Part shown: one piece after another, positions 1 to 6,642 of the stretch
Numbering within the stretch: position 1 is the first letter of the stretch
Layout: every line of letters begins with the position of its first letter
Assembly: GCA_945868195.1 (NCBI GenBank)
Contig: CAMBLP010000076.1
Coordinates: 1 to 10,339, forward strand
Direction: 5' to 3'
Origin: Bordetella parapertussis
GTDB taxonomy: Bacteria; Pseudomonadota; Gammaproteobacteria; Burkholderiales; Burkholderiaceae_B
DNA length: 10,339 bases
The notes under the pieces: generated by a model
What the model was told of the DNA's origin: nothing
The model's input: only the letters and a program-made list of their open reading frames with translations
Databases searched by the model: none
Program-made: the position numbers and the translations under genes

Positions 1-391
1 AATGACACCCGGCACGCGTGTGGTGACAAACTCGTTTCATATGGGTGACTGGGAAGCGGATGCTTTGATTGGCAACGGCTATGCCCAAGGCTATTACTGG
101 GTTGTTCCTGGTAATGCCGCGGGCAAGTGGACGATCAAAGGCATCGAAGGGGTCAAGTCAGCCAGCCTCGATATTACCCAGCGTTATCAACGCGTAGGCG
201 GCACACTGTCGATCGACGGTAAAGCACAGCCCCTCCTTGGACCTTCTTTGGTGGGTAATCGCTTGAAGTTCAGCTTTATCGACCAAGGTGGACAGTCACG
301 GATTGCTGATGTGAACTTAAAAGGTAATACGTTCGCTGGAAATGTCCTTGAAACTTCCACTCTTTACGAAATCACTGGTACACGTAACTAA
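1..391 (+). CDS. C-terminal part of a class I SAM-dependent methyltransferase (5' end outside window)
   Basis: The reading frame is open at the window edge and ends with TAA at 389-391. The visible 129 codons start at an ATG at position 2, but this is probably an internal Met. The first residues (PGTRVVTNSFHMGDW) match the strand-loop found late in class I SAM methyltransferase folds, of the kind 'L-x-PGTRVVS-x-x-F-x-MGDW'. They are followed by a beta-rich tail with a YYWVVP segment and a RYQRVGGTLS segment, as in a group of proteobacterial methyltransferases that carry an extra C-terminal beta domain. The SAM-binding motif I must lie upstream and cannot be seen. The substrate is unknown. It is followed by a hairpin at 428-460, so transcription may end before the permease. 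The family call is by motif memory only. Confidence 0.6.
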   Translation, partial: MTPGTRVVTNSFHMGDWEADALIGNGYAQGYYWVVPGNAAGKWTIKGIEGVKSASLDITQRYQRVGGTLSIDGKAQPLLGPSLVGNRLKFSFIDQGGQSRIADVNLKGNTFAGNVLETSTLYEITGTRN

Positions 392-427
392 GTGATTCGT
401 TCTTAAATCTATCTATTGCCTTTCTCC

Positions 428-460
428 GCCACAATCCGTGCTTCATGCACTGGTTGTGGC
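428..460 (+). terminator. Strong hairpin after the methyltransferase gene
   Basis: Arms 428-441 and 447-460 can form a 14-bp stem with one G-U wobble and one mismatch, closed by a 5-nt loop (TTCAT). It starts 37 nt after the stop codon of the upstream gene. No T-run follows directly on either strand, so it is not a textbook intrinsic terminator. It could be a terminator, an mRNA-end stabiliser or a leader structure of the permease gene. Confidence 0.45.
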
Positions 461-469
461 GTGACTTTG

Positions 470-499
470 CGTGATACATCACGAAACTATTTCTTTTTT
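470..499 (+). terminator. Small hairpin followed by a T-rich tract, just before the permease start
   Basis: CGTGA (470-474) pairs with TCACG (479-483) around a 4-nt loop. After a short spacer comes a T-rich tract at 490-499 with six T in a row at 494-499. A second CGTGA copy at 460-464 could compete for the same TCACG arm, giving an attenuator-like choice of structures. The stem is short, so termination here is only a possibility. The tract ends 8 nt before the permease ATG, and no Shine-Dalgarno sequence is visible between them. Confidence 0.28.
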
Positions 500-507
500 A
501 TGCCTCT

Positions 508-1866
508 ATGACTCAGCCAACATCGATAGTGAATGAACCAACGCAACGCCTGACCGCGTTTAGTGCGATCGCGATTATTGTGGGGATTGTCATTGGGGCA
601 GGTATTTTTAAAACCCCCTCAATGGTGGCGGGTGTCACCGGCGATGCGGGGTGGCTGTTAGTCGCCTGGTTTCTAGGTGGCCTCATTTCTCTTGCAGGTG
701 CGCTTTGTTATGCAGAGCTTGCGACAACGTATCCTCATGCAGGCGGTGACTATCATTTTCTGGCGCGTGCTTTTGGCAAAGATGTTTCCTTTTTGTACGC
801 GTGGGCTAAGGCAACGGTCATTAATACGGGCTCGATCGCGCTTCTTGCTTTTGTGTTTGGCGATTACATGACCAAGGCGATTAATCTCGGACCGTATTCC
901 CCGGCGATCTGGGCGATTGGTGTGGTGGTGGCGCTCACCCTGATTAACTTGATTGGTATCTCTGCGTCGTCTTGGGTCCAGACCCTACTGACCATCATCG
1001 AGGTGACGGGATTAATATTAGTGGCGATTGCTGGTTTTTACATCTCAGGAGATGCGCCAGCTTCACCGGCATTTTTCTCCTCCACACCTAGTTTAGGGAT
1101 GTTTGGTCTAGCCATGGTCTTTGTATTGCTCACCTATGGCGGGTGGAACGAAGCCGCGTATATTTCCGCTGAAGTACGCGGTGGTCGTCGCGCGATTGTG
1201 CCTGTGATCCTACTGAGTATTCTGATCCTGACGCTGATTTATCTCTTGGTTAATATTGCTTTGCTGGCTGGACTCGGCCTAGAAGGGCTATCAAAGAGTA
1301 GTGCGGTGGCCGCAGATCTGATGGGCAAAGCGTTTGGACCCTGGGGCGAACGTACGCTAGGCATCTTTGTTGCTGTCGCTGCCTTGACTAGTATCAACGC
1401 CACCATGATCGTGGGCGCCCGAACCAACTACGCTTTAGGAAAAGATTGGCCCGCATTGCGTTTTATGGGTCATTGGGAAGGGGGTCGAGGTTCTCCGATT
1501 CGTGGCTATTTGGTTCAATCCACGATTTGTCTTGCTCTGGTTATTTTTGGTATTTTCCAGACGGATGGTTTCGGTGTGATGGTGGAATTTACTGCCCCAG
1601 TCTTTTGGTTCTTTTTGTTTTTGGTGGGCGTGTCAGTTTTTGTCATGCGTGTTAAAGATCCCAACGCGGATCGTCCTTTCAAAGTGCCTCTCTATCCTTT
1701 GACGCCGATTTTGTTTGTATTGACTTGCGCTTACTTGACGTATTCGAGCGTGACCTACGCAGTCAGTAAGGGCGCCGTGCATATCTCACTGGTTGTGATG
1801 GCGATTGGTGTCGTTGCTTTGTTTTTTACGCGTGGGGTCAAAGGCCCGACCAAAAATACAAACTAA
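508..1866 (+). CDS. APC-family amino acid permease
   Basis: A 452-residue, very hydrophobic inner-membrane protein with about 12 predicted membrane segments, the usual size for the amino acid-polyamine-organocation (APC) family. TM1 carries the broken-helix motif GIVIGAGIF (residues 26-34), where APC carriers bind the substrate amino and carboxyl groups. TM2 has the typical GALCYAEL stretch (64-71), followed by YPHAGGDYHFL (75-85). The substrate cannot be told from the sequence; proton- or exchange-coupled amino acid uptake is the family's usual role. The ATG at 508 is the first possible start after an in-frame TGA at 472-474 and leaves the normal N-terminal tail before TM1. No good Shine-Dalgarno is visible. 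An upstream ATG at 500 opens a 3-codon reading frame whose TGA overlaps this start (ATGA). Confidence 0.9.
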   Translation: MTQPTSIVNEPTQRLTAFSAIAIIVGIVIGAGIFKTPSMVAGVTGDAGWLLVAWFLGGLISLAGALCYAELATTYPHAGGDYHFLARAFGKDVSFLYAWAKATVINTGSIALLAFVFGDYMTKAINLGPYSPAIWAIGVVVALTLINLIGISASSWVQTLLTIIEVTGLILVAIAGFYISGDAPASPAFFSSTPSLGMFGLAMVFVLLTYGGWNEAAYISAEVRGGRRAIVPVILLSILILTLIYLLVNIALLAGLGLEGLSKSSAVAADLMGKAFGPWGERTLGIFVAVAALTSINATMIVGARTNYALGKDWPALRFMGHWEGGRGSPIRGYLVQSTICLALVIFGIFQTDGFGVMVEFTAPVFWFFLFLVGVSVFVMRVKDPNADRPFKVPLYPLTPILFVLTCAYLTYSSVTYAVSKGAVHISLVVMAIGVVALFFTRGVKGPTKNTN

Positions 1867-1873
1867 TCAATCA

Positions 1874-1899
1874 CCAAGACTCCTGTCTCAGGGCCTTGG
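1874..1899. terminator. Possible bidirectional terminator between convergent genes
   Basis: The 36-bp gap between the convergent permease gene and the small protein gene contains a nested inverted repeat. CCAAG (1874-1878) pairs with CTTGG (1895-1899), and inside it CCTG (1882-1885) pairs with CAGG (1889-1892), with a small internal loop. It sits where a shared terminator is expected. There is no T-run on either side, so efficiency is doubtful. Confidence 0.3.
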
Positions 1900-1902
1900 C
1901 GG

Positions 1903-2223
1903 TTAGTGTTTGATACCGAGGACTGCGAGACACTCTCCGTAGGCGAGAGCGTCCTCGCAAAGATAGACGACGATATCTTGCGGTGACATATTTTCTAAGA
2001 TTTGAATCACCTCCTCGGCGATATCCGTATTGCGTTGAATACCTGCCACGTGAATTTGAGCTCCGCTTCCAAAGACTTCGGCAGGTATCAGCTTTTCAAC
2101 GAACGAAAAATCGATTTTTGAAATCACGACATAGGCACGGACCGCCAAATCGTCAGCGGACACGTCGAGCAACACGCCCCCTTCGACAGCTTGTACCAGC
2201 TTGCTCTGAATCATCAAATCCAT
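1903..2223 (-). CDS. Hypothetical small protein downstream of rdgC
   Basis: I do not recognise this 106-residue protein. It is acidic, has no signal peptide or membrane segment, and alternates short hydrophobic strands (VVISKIDFSF, IHVAG, IVVYL) with likely helices (EEVIQILENM), so a small cytoplasmic alpha/beta fold is likely. The ATG at 2223 is well supported: AAGGAG on the minus strand (2230-2235) lies 6 nt upstream. It starts 30 nt after the end of rdgC on the same strand, so the two are probably co-transcribed. That hints at a linked role, but nothing in the protein shows a nuclease, helicase or DNA-binding motif. It is probably a real gene given the RBS, the clean codon pattern and the position. 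Confidence 0.72.
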   Translation of the reverse strand: MDLMIQSKLVQAVEGGVLLDVSADDLAVRAYVVISKIDFSFVEKLIPAEVFGSGAQIHVAGIQRNTDIAEEVIQILENMSPQDIVVYLCEDALAYGECLAVLGIKH

Positions 2224-2229
2224 GTCGAT

Positions 2230-2235
2230 CTCCTT
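2230..2235 (-). promoter_or_regulatory. Shine-Dalgarno site of the small protein gene
   Basis: AAGGAG on the minus strand, 6 nt before the ATG at 2223. It is the strongest ribosome binding site in this part of the window. It fixes the start and is the main evidence that the unrecognised small protein is translated. Confidence 0.75.
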
Positions 2236-2253
2236 GGCGCCTCGCCTTAACGT

Positions 2254-3168
2254 TCAGGCCGCCTTTGTTGTCAGTGTTTTTTCTTCGAGTGCCTCAAGCA
2301 AGCCGGCTAACAGCAGGTTGAGCTCAGCGGTCATCAAGGTAAACTCACCATCGAATTTTTCCGCTTCGTTCGCGGGTGCGAGCTGATCGGCCTGGTCGAG
2401 TATGTCTTGGGGTGCGACACGTTTGATATCAAGCGTGTCGGTGAGGACAAAAGAAACCTTGTCATGCCAGGTCAGTGCGAGACGCGTGCATTGTTTGCCG
2501 GACTGGATGTGTTTTTCAATGTCAACAATGTCAAGGGCATGTTTGACATAGCGGATTGCCGCGGCTTGATCGCCGCCTGCTCTGAGCTCCGCATCCTGAT
2601 CGATGCTGAAATTGGGAGGTGCCTCACCGCTCGTAATCCATTTTGTCATGGCGACGGCTGGGCTTAATGTGACTTGGATGGGTTCTACAGGGAAGGGGTA
2701 GATGGCCTTGCCAAGTGCTGACAAGATTTCTTCGGCTTTTGATGTTGACGCTGTATCGATCACGAGCCAGTGATTGAGAGGGTCAATCCAGACGCGTGTA
2801 TCGCGTGTCAAACTAAACGCGCGTGGAATGAGCGCGCTGGTGACTTCCTCTTTTAAATCTCTGAGCTGTTTACGCCCGGGTTTAAAGCCTTGCTGCTCTT
2901 CAAGCTCGAGGGCGCGTTGTTTGACAAACTGATTGATCACCGACGCGGGCAAGAGTTTTTTTTCAGAGCGAAAGGCGCAGAGAATTTGGCGATCGACGCG
3001 ATAGGCAAAGCGTACGTCATCCTCTCTCGGAGGTGTCCAACCAGAAGCTGTTGGCGTCGCTGCGCCAGGTGAGACAAATTGCTCTTTAGCCAAAAAGGCG
3101 TCAATTTGCTCGGCTGTCCAGTTCCAGTTGCTTGAAAGACGAAACAGCTTTAGATTTTTAAACCACAT
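2254..3168 (-). CDS. rdgC: Recombination-associated protein RdgC
   Basis: 304 residues, matching the usual RdgC length (about 303 in E. coli). RdgC forms a ring-shaped dimer around double-stranded DNA and limits RecA activity by competing for DNA; it is also tied to replication fork repair. Recognisable family segments in order: N-terminal MWFKNLKLFRL, FVSPGA (31-36), GWTPP (43-47), EKKLLPASVI (69-78), the PRAFS block (115-119), VWIDPLN (126-132), KAEEILSALGKA (144-155) and the C-terminal FDGEFTLMTAEL (272-283). All align by eye with E. coli RdgC and no part is missing. The ATG at 3168 gives the canonical N-terminus, although its Shine-Dalgarno is weak. It lies 62 bp downstream of the tetR-type gene on the same strand. 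A possible -10 box (TAGAAT, 3192-3197 on the minus strand) without a clear -35 suggests it may have its own promoter. Confidence 0.95.
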   Translation of the reverse strand: MWFKNLKLFRLSSNWNWTAEQIDAFLAKEQFVSPGAATPTASGWTPPREDDVRFAYRVDRQILCAFRSEKKLLPASVINQFVKQRALELEEQQGFKPGRKQLRDLKEEVTSALIPRAFSLTRDTRVWIDPLNHWLVIDTASTSKAEEILSALGKAIYPFPVEPIQVTLSPAVAMTKWITSGEAPPNFSIDQDAELRAGGDQAAAIRYVKHALDIVDIEKHIQSGKQCTRLALTWHDKVSFVLTDTLDIKRVAPQDILDQADQLAPANEAEKFDGEFTLMTAELNLLLAGLLEALEEKTLTTKAA

Positions 3169-3212
3169 AACTTACCCAGCCAAAAGGGAGGATTCTAGCT
3201 GATGTTAGTGTG

Positions 3213-3222
3213 GCAAATTTGC
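3213..3222. repeat. 10-bp perfect palindrome upstream of rdgC
   Basis: GCAAATTTGC lies 45 bp upstream of the rdgC start, in the 62-bp gap after the tetR-type gene. It does not match the LexA-type CTGT-N8-ACAG box. It could be an operator or chance; no second copy was noticed in the window. Confidence 0.25.
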
Positions 3223-3230
3223 TGCAGAGG

Positions 3231-3863
3231 CTATGCTCTCCCTAACATGCCTTCAAACGTCGTGTGAATGAGGAGTTCGACAATATCCTCATCAGAAAAG
3301 GCACCACCCATTTTGAGAAAATCTGCGACGGGGTCGCAAGAGCGGGCAAAAATAGTATAGAGAATGACCTCGCCAGGCAGCGAGGGAGATAAACCGCCTG
3401 CGTCTTGCGCTTGTCCAATCCACTCGCCCAGTTTTTCAGTGAGTGTGCTGAGTTGGGCCATATAAGGCGGATTGTTGAGGAGTGCTTGCTGAATGCTAGA
3501 GCGTGTCGAGGGCAGCAGTGGCATCGTGCCACTCAAGTGCAATCTAATGGCCCACCTGACGAGCGATTTCAGCTTGTCGAGCGCAGACAGGTTGGAAGCC
3601 ATGCCGTCAGCGATCGCAATGGTTTCTTCGAGCAGCCGTGTCATGGACGCCGCAGCCAGGGCTTCTTTTGACTCAAAGTGCTTGTAGAGACTTGCTTTGG
3701 CGATGCCAACATCGGCCGCGACTTCGTCCATGGTCATCAGATCAAAACCCTTTTGAGCGAGGAGTCTATTGACCGCGTCCAAAATTGCGTTCTCACGGAA
3801 TTTAAGCTGTTGTTGCTTAAAAGTGAGTTTGTTACTGCGAATGGTCTGGAGGCTGACTGACAT
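3231..3863 (-). CDS. TetR/AcrR-family transcriptional regulator
   Basis: 210 residues, a normal TetR length. The N-terminal DNA-binding domain begins with helix 1 at about residues 23-38 (RENAILDAVNRLLAQKGF). The helix-turn-helix follows at about 43-64 (MTMDEVAADVGIAKASLYKHF), with the family-typical A-x-x-x-G-I/V-x-x-x-x-L/F-Y-x-H/Y-F pattern. The remaining all-helical part is the ligand-binding and dimer domain, too variable to name an inducer. It is transcribed divergently from the lipid-modification operon across a 118-bp A+T-rich region with a palindrome, so it probably represses that operon and itself. The ATG at 3863 has only a weak upstream GAG; no better start lies before the helix-turn-helix. 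It may read through into rdgC, but the roles appear unrelated. Confidence 0.92.
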   Translation of the reverse strand: MSVSLQTIRSNKLTFKQQQLKFRENAILDAVNRLLAQKGFDLMTMDEVAADVGIAKASLYKHFESKEALAAASMTRLLEETIAIADGMASNLSALDKLKSLVRWAIRLHLSGTMPLLPSTRSSIQQALLNNPPYMAQLSTLTEKLGEWIGQAQDAGGLSPSLPGEVILYTIFARSCDPVADFLKMGGAFSDEDIVELLIHTTFEGMLGRA

Positions 3864-3921
3864 CGGCTCGTTTAATTGAATTTAATCTGATAAGTTCATA
3901 ATATTACTATTTAGTCGCAAA

Positions 3922-3935
3922 ACATACTAATATGT
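3922..3935. promoter_or_regulatory. Candidate TetR-type operator (14-bp inverted repeat)
   Basis: ACATACTAATATGT is an inverted repeat with a single mismatched base pair (outer arms ACATA/TATGT are perfect). It lies near the centre of the divergent region, overlaps the candidate -10 of the regulator gene on the minus strand and touches the candidate -35 of the rightward operon. Position and symmetry fit a TetR dimer site. TetR operators are often 14-20 bp. Binding is inferred. Confidence 0.45.
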
Positions 3936-3951
3936 AAAAAACATCTCACAA
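3924..3951 (-). promoter_or_regulatory. Candidate sigma70-like promoter of the tetR-type gene
   Basis: On the minus strand, TTGTGA (3946-3951) as -35 and TAGTAT (3924-3929) as -10 are 16 nt apart, each matching the consensus at 4 of 6 bases. The -10 lies inside the palindrome, which would allow autorepression. The leader to the ATG at 3863 would be about 55 nt. Confidence 0.33.
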
Positions 3952-3981
3952 TAGTTATATTTAAGCTACTAAAGTTCAATT

Positions 3982-4551
3982 ATGCCTCTTACTGTTAAAA
4001 CTGATGACCCTTTTCGCCAAGCTACAAGCGACAACGGATTGCCAGAAGCTTTTAGCCAAAACTGCGATGCGCTTTGGCAATTGTGTGGCGAGGGCATTTT
4101 TAGTTGGAGTGTGTTTCGTTTTTATCGTGCGCGATTGTTGACCCAGACAGGCGCTTTTGACCGTACCAAGCCTTTTTTATTGGATCTTCAATATTTGCGG
4201 GCCTTGACGGGGCAGCAAATTGTTTCGACTTCAATCGATGAAATCGCCAGATTATTCGAGTTGAGTGAGAATCACCGCTCAGCATGGTCCGAGGCTTTGT
4301 ACGCCATGATTCCAAACGTCGCTCTTGGAGATCGTTTGTTAGGATGGTTTGTGCCCGGAAGCGGTGTCCAGTTTTTCTCTGCGACGCAACCACTCGGACA
4401 TATTCAAGATCCAGAATTTGTTCGTATGTTTAGTGCCATCTGGTTAGATGAGCGTACGCGTAGTCCTCAGTTGCGCCTTGCACTGCTTGGCACGAAGCCG
4501 TTGGCGACGTCTGAGAGTACTGCCGTCGTTTCAGGTGAGGTGGGTGCGTGA
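3982..4551 (+). CDS. Chalcone isomerase-like protein, cytoplasmic form (first gene of the operon)
   Basis: 189 residues, no signal peptide or membrane segment. Residues 35-170 form a chalcone-isomerase-like domain: FRFYRARL (45-52), KPFLLDLQYLR (63-73), TSIDEI (83-88), W102, and a conserved end FSAIWLDERTRSPQLRLALLG (within 150-170). The protein is a paralogue of the exported protein at 7847-8365, with roughly a third identical residues by eye. Bacterial CHI-like proteins are not expected to make flavonoids; the fold also binds fatty acids in plant FAP proteins, so binding of an acyl intermediate is a reasonable guess. The ATG at 3982 is the first after an in-frame TAA (3970-3972) but has no Shine-Dalgarno, so a start further in, before residue 30, is possible. 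The stop overlaps the next gene's start (GTGA). Confidence 0.8.
   Translation: MPLTVKTDDPFRQATSDNGLPEAFSQNCDALWQLCGEGIFSWSVFRFYRARLLTQTGAFDRTKPFLLDLQYLRALTGQQIVSTSIDEIARLFELSENHRSAWSEALYAMIPNVALGDRLLGWFVPGSGVQFFSATQPLGHIQDPEFVRMFSAIWLDERTRSPQLRLALLGTKPLATSESTAVVSGEVGA
4537..4542 (+). promoter_or_regulatory. Shine-Dalgarno deciding the GTG start of the FAD oxidase
   Basis: GAGGTG lies inside the end of the preceding gene, 5 nt before the GTG at 4548. It supports this GTG, rather than a later codon, as the start, and fits translational coupling across the GTGA overlap. Confidence 0.65.
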
Positions 4552-5846
4552 ACGAGGTGCCAAGAATCCCTCGCGATAGTCGGATTGCCGTGATCGGCGC
4601 GGGTATCTCCGGGCTCTCTTCTGCCTGGTTGTTGAGAAATCACTCGCAGATCACTCTGTTCGAGGCGGGTGCGTATTTTGGTGGTCACTCCAATACTGTC
4701 GATGTTTCGATCGAGGACGTGACACACCCGGTTGATACGGGTTTTTTAGTGCATAACGAGCTGACTTACCCAAATTTAATTCGGCTGTTTTCTCATCTGA
4801 ATATCCCCGTTCACTCCAGTGATATGTCATTTGGTGTGTCGATTTCTCAACCCGATATCGAATGGGCGGGCACCAATTTAAGCACTGTGTTTGCTCAGCC
4901 CAGCAACGCGTTAAAGCCCAAGTTCTTATGGATGCTTCGGGACATCTTGCGTTTTAACCGAAATGCGCAACGCTACTTGGATCAGTGTCGAGAGCAATCG
5001 CAGACGCTTGGCGAGCTTCTTGATCGCGAGCGTTTTGGCGAGGCCATGCGCGATTGGTACCTCCTGCCGATGGCCGCAGCGATCTGGTCTTCATCAGTGA
5101 AAGATATTTTGGGTTTTCCTGCCTCCACCTTTCTATCGTTTTGTCTCAATCATCGTTTATTGCAAATTGAGAACAGACCAAAATGGAAGACCGTTGTGGG
5201 CGGTTCGCGTGAATACGTCAAAGCGATGGTGGCCCAACTCAGTGACGCACGATTAAATTGCCCTGTTTACAAAGTAGAGCGCGTAGGCGAACAGGTAGTG
5301 ATTCGCTCCGCGCAAGGAATCGAGCATTTCGATGCTGTGATTTTTGCGTGTCATGCTCCGACCACGCTCGCTTTGTTAGACGATGCAAGCGAGCACGAAA
5401 GAGAGGTTCTAAAAAGTTTTCGCTATCAGCCTAATAAGGCGATTCTCCATCTTGATACCAAACTGTTACCTCGCCGACAAAAAGTCTGGTCTGCTTGGAA
5501 TTACATGTCTTCTCCCGGAGAGGGCCAGCAGCGCCCCGTAGCGGTGAGTTATTTATTAAATCAATTACAGCCCTTGCCCTTTAAAACGCCTGTGATTGTG
5601 ACGCTTAACCCCAATCAAGAGCCCAACCCAGACTTGGTGTTACGTACGTTTGATTATGAACATCCCGTGATGAACATGGAGGCGGAACAAGCGCAACGTC
5701 GCTTGCCGGAGATTCAGGGTCTCAAGCGTTCTTGGTTTTGTGGGGCCTGGTCAGGTTATGGCTTTCATGAGGATGGGTTGAAGTCGGCGTTGCGAGTTGT
5801 CAGAGATTTTGAGGTGGAGATTCCTTGGGTGCCCGTCTATGCGTGA
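4548..5846 (+). CDS. FAD-dependent amine oxidase-like protein (COG2907 type)
   Basis: 432 residues. The N-terminal Rossmann FAD-binding motif is IAVIGAGISGLSSA (13-26, G17-x-G19-x-x-G22), with the ribose-binding acid at E39 (LFEA) followed by GGHSNTVDV (45-53). The C-terminal flavin-binding block is FCGAWSGYGFHEDGLKSAL (397-415). This is the flavin amine oxidase/protoporphyrinogen oxidase fold, and the segment VDTGFLVHNELTYPNL (62-77) is typical of the COG2907 branch that sits beside DUF1365 and Cfa-like genes. In related clusters an oxidoreductase of this kind is expected to oxidise or desaturate an acyl chain after methylation; here that is inferred. It starts with GTG in a 4-bp overlap with the CHI-like gene and ends in an 8-bp overlap with the DUF1365 gene. 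No membrane segment was seen. Confidence 0.9.
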   Translation: MNEVPRIPRDSRIAVIGAGISGLSSAWLLRNHSQITLFEAGAYFGGHSNTVDVSIEDVTHPVDTGFLVHNELTYPNLIRLFSHLNIPVHSSDMSFGVSISQPDIEWAGTNLSTVFAQPSNALKPKFLWMLRDILRFNRNAQRYLDQCREQSQTLGELLDRERFGEAMRDWYLLPMAAAIWSSSVKDILGFPASTFLSFCLNHRLLQIENRPKWKTVVGGSREYVKAMVAQLSDARLNCPVYKVERVGEQVVIRSAQGIEHFDAVIFACHAPTTLALLDDASEHEREVLKSFRYQPNKAILHLDTKLLPRRQKVWSAWNYMSSPGEGQQRPVAVSYLLNQLQPLPFKTPVIVTLNPNQEPNPDLVLRTFDYEHPVMNMEAEQAQRRLPEIQGLKRSWFCGAWSGYGFHEDGLKSALRVVRDFEVEIPWVPVYA

Positions 5847-6642
5847 GACCTTGCTCGAACTTTGTCGCGGTCGTGTCATGCATGCACGACTGAGGCCTTT
5901 TGTTCACAGGTTTGTATACCGCGTCTTCTGTATTCGTTTGCGTATCGATCAGTTATCTACACTGAGCGCTTTCAATAGCTGGCTTTTTGGAATCGATAAA
6001 AAGCGTATTGTGAGTTTTCACAGCCGTGATCATGGTGCACGTGACGGTTCTGATCTGATGACATGGTTGTCCGAGGCACTCAGAGCGAGTGGAGCCAGGA
6101 TGGAGCTCGGCGCAGTCTGGTTGCAATGCTTTCCTCGGGTATTTGGTTATGTTTTCAATCCCGTGAGTTTTTGGCACGTGCATGACACGCAGGGTCGCCT
6201 GCGTGTTTTATTAGCTGAGGTCAATAATACTTTTGGTCAGCGACATCAATATATCTTGAGCGCGCCTGGCTTCGAGCCCATCGAAGAACACACACTCTTG
6301 GAGTGTCAAAAGGTATTCCACGTATCCCCCTTTTGTGATGTCGAAGGCGCTTATCGCTTCAAGTCCAGTCGTCATGGAGTTCAAGAACGGATTGCGATCG
6401 ATTACTTCGTTTCAAATGAACTGACTCAACCACTCTTGAAAACGGCGATTGTCGTTCAAGCGCAAGCATTCTCGAACAATGGTTTATTACTCTGCCTCTT
6501 ATCGATGCCAATGATGACCATCGGTGTCATGCTTCGGATTCATATGCAGGCATTCAAGCTTTGGCGTAAAGGCGCAAAATATCACCCGGTGCCACCTTTG
6601 CCCAAGGACGAAGCTACTCACAACACAAAGGTTTCCTCATGA
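5839..6642 (+). CDS. DUF1365 family protein
   Basis: 267 residues from the ATG at 5839, which gives the family-typical N-terminus (MRETLLELCRGRVMHARLRP) and length. A longer frame from a TTG at 5797 would add 14 residues unlike the family and is not chosen. Conserved DUF1365 blocks: HRFVYRVF (23-30), FHSRDHGARDG (60-70), RVFGYVFNPVSFWH (100-113), AEVNNTFGQRHQY (126-138), KVFHVSPF (158-165). Near the C-terminus is one hydrophobic stretch (215-233) followed by a basic segment (HMQAFKLWRKGAKYHP, 235-250), suggesting the enzyme sits on the inner membrane. The many conserved His, Arg, Asp and Asn residues suggest catalysis, but no reaction is proven from sequence. The gene is almost always next to COG2907 and Cfa-like genes, as here. 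It overlaps its upstream neighbour by 8 bp and its downstream one by 4 bp. Confidence 0.9.
   Translation: MRETLLELCRGRVMHARLRPFVHRFVYRVFCIRLRIDQLSTLSAFNSWLFGIDKKRIVSFHSRDHGARDGSDLMTWLSEALRASGARMELGAVWLQCFPRVFGYVFNPVSFWHVHDTQGRLRVLLAEVNNTFGQRHQYILSAPGFEPIEEHTLLECQKVFHVSPFCDVEGAYRFKSSRHGVQERIAIDYFVSNELTQPLLKTAIVVQAQAFSNNGLLLCLLSMPMMTIGVMLRIHMQAFKLWRKGAKYHPVPPLPKDEATHNTKVSS

Larger units (their letters stand above)
3864..3981. promoter_or_regulatory. Divergent promoter region between the tetR-type gene and the lipid operon
   Basis: 118 bp, only about 25% G+C, much lower than the flanking genes. It holds the 14-bp palindrome (3922-3935), an 8-bp palindrome TAATATTA (3899-3906), a direct repeat AAGTTCA (3892-3898 and 3972-3978), and TTAATTGAA (3872-3880) mirrored by TTCAATTA (3975-3982). 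For the rightward operon the best sigma70-like pair I can find is weak: TGTAAA (3933-3938) and TATATT (3956-3961), 17 nt apart. No RpoE/ECF-type promoter was convincing. Confidence 0.6.

Noticed and set aside
1983..2321. Plus-strand open frame of 112 codons across the small protein gene and the rdgC end
   Set aside because: Arg/Pro-rich composition typical of an antisense shadow; the minus-strand frame has the strong ribosome binding site.
2407..2667. Plus-strand open frame of 86 codons inside rdgC
   Set aside because: It is antisense to a well-recognised rdgC, has no family features and no convincing ribosome binding site.
3864..3981. A phage attachment site or integration scar in the A+T-rich intergenic region
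   Set aside because: No tRNA gene, integrase or flanking direct repeat of useful length is present; the A+T richness fits a divergent promoter region.
498..3989. Shared 10-mer TTATGCCTCT just before the permease start (498-507) and at the first CHI-like gene start (3980-3989)
   Set aside because: It lies in different positions relative to the two starts and the flanks do not match, so it is most likely chance.
5797..5838. A longer N-terminus for the DUF1365 protein from a TTG codon at 5797
   Set aside because: The extra 14 residues do not look like the family, the region encodes the end of the FAD oxidase, and the ATG at 5839 gives the standard N-terminus.
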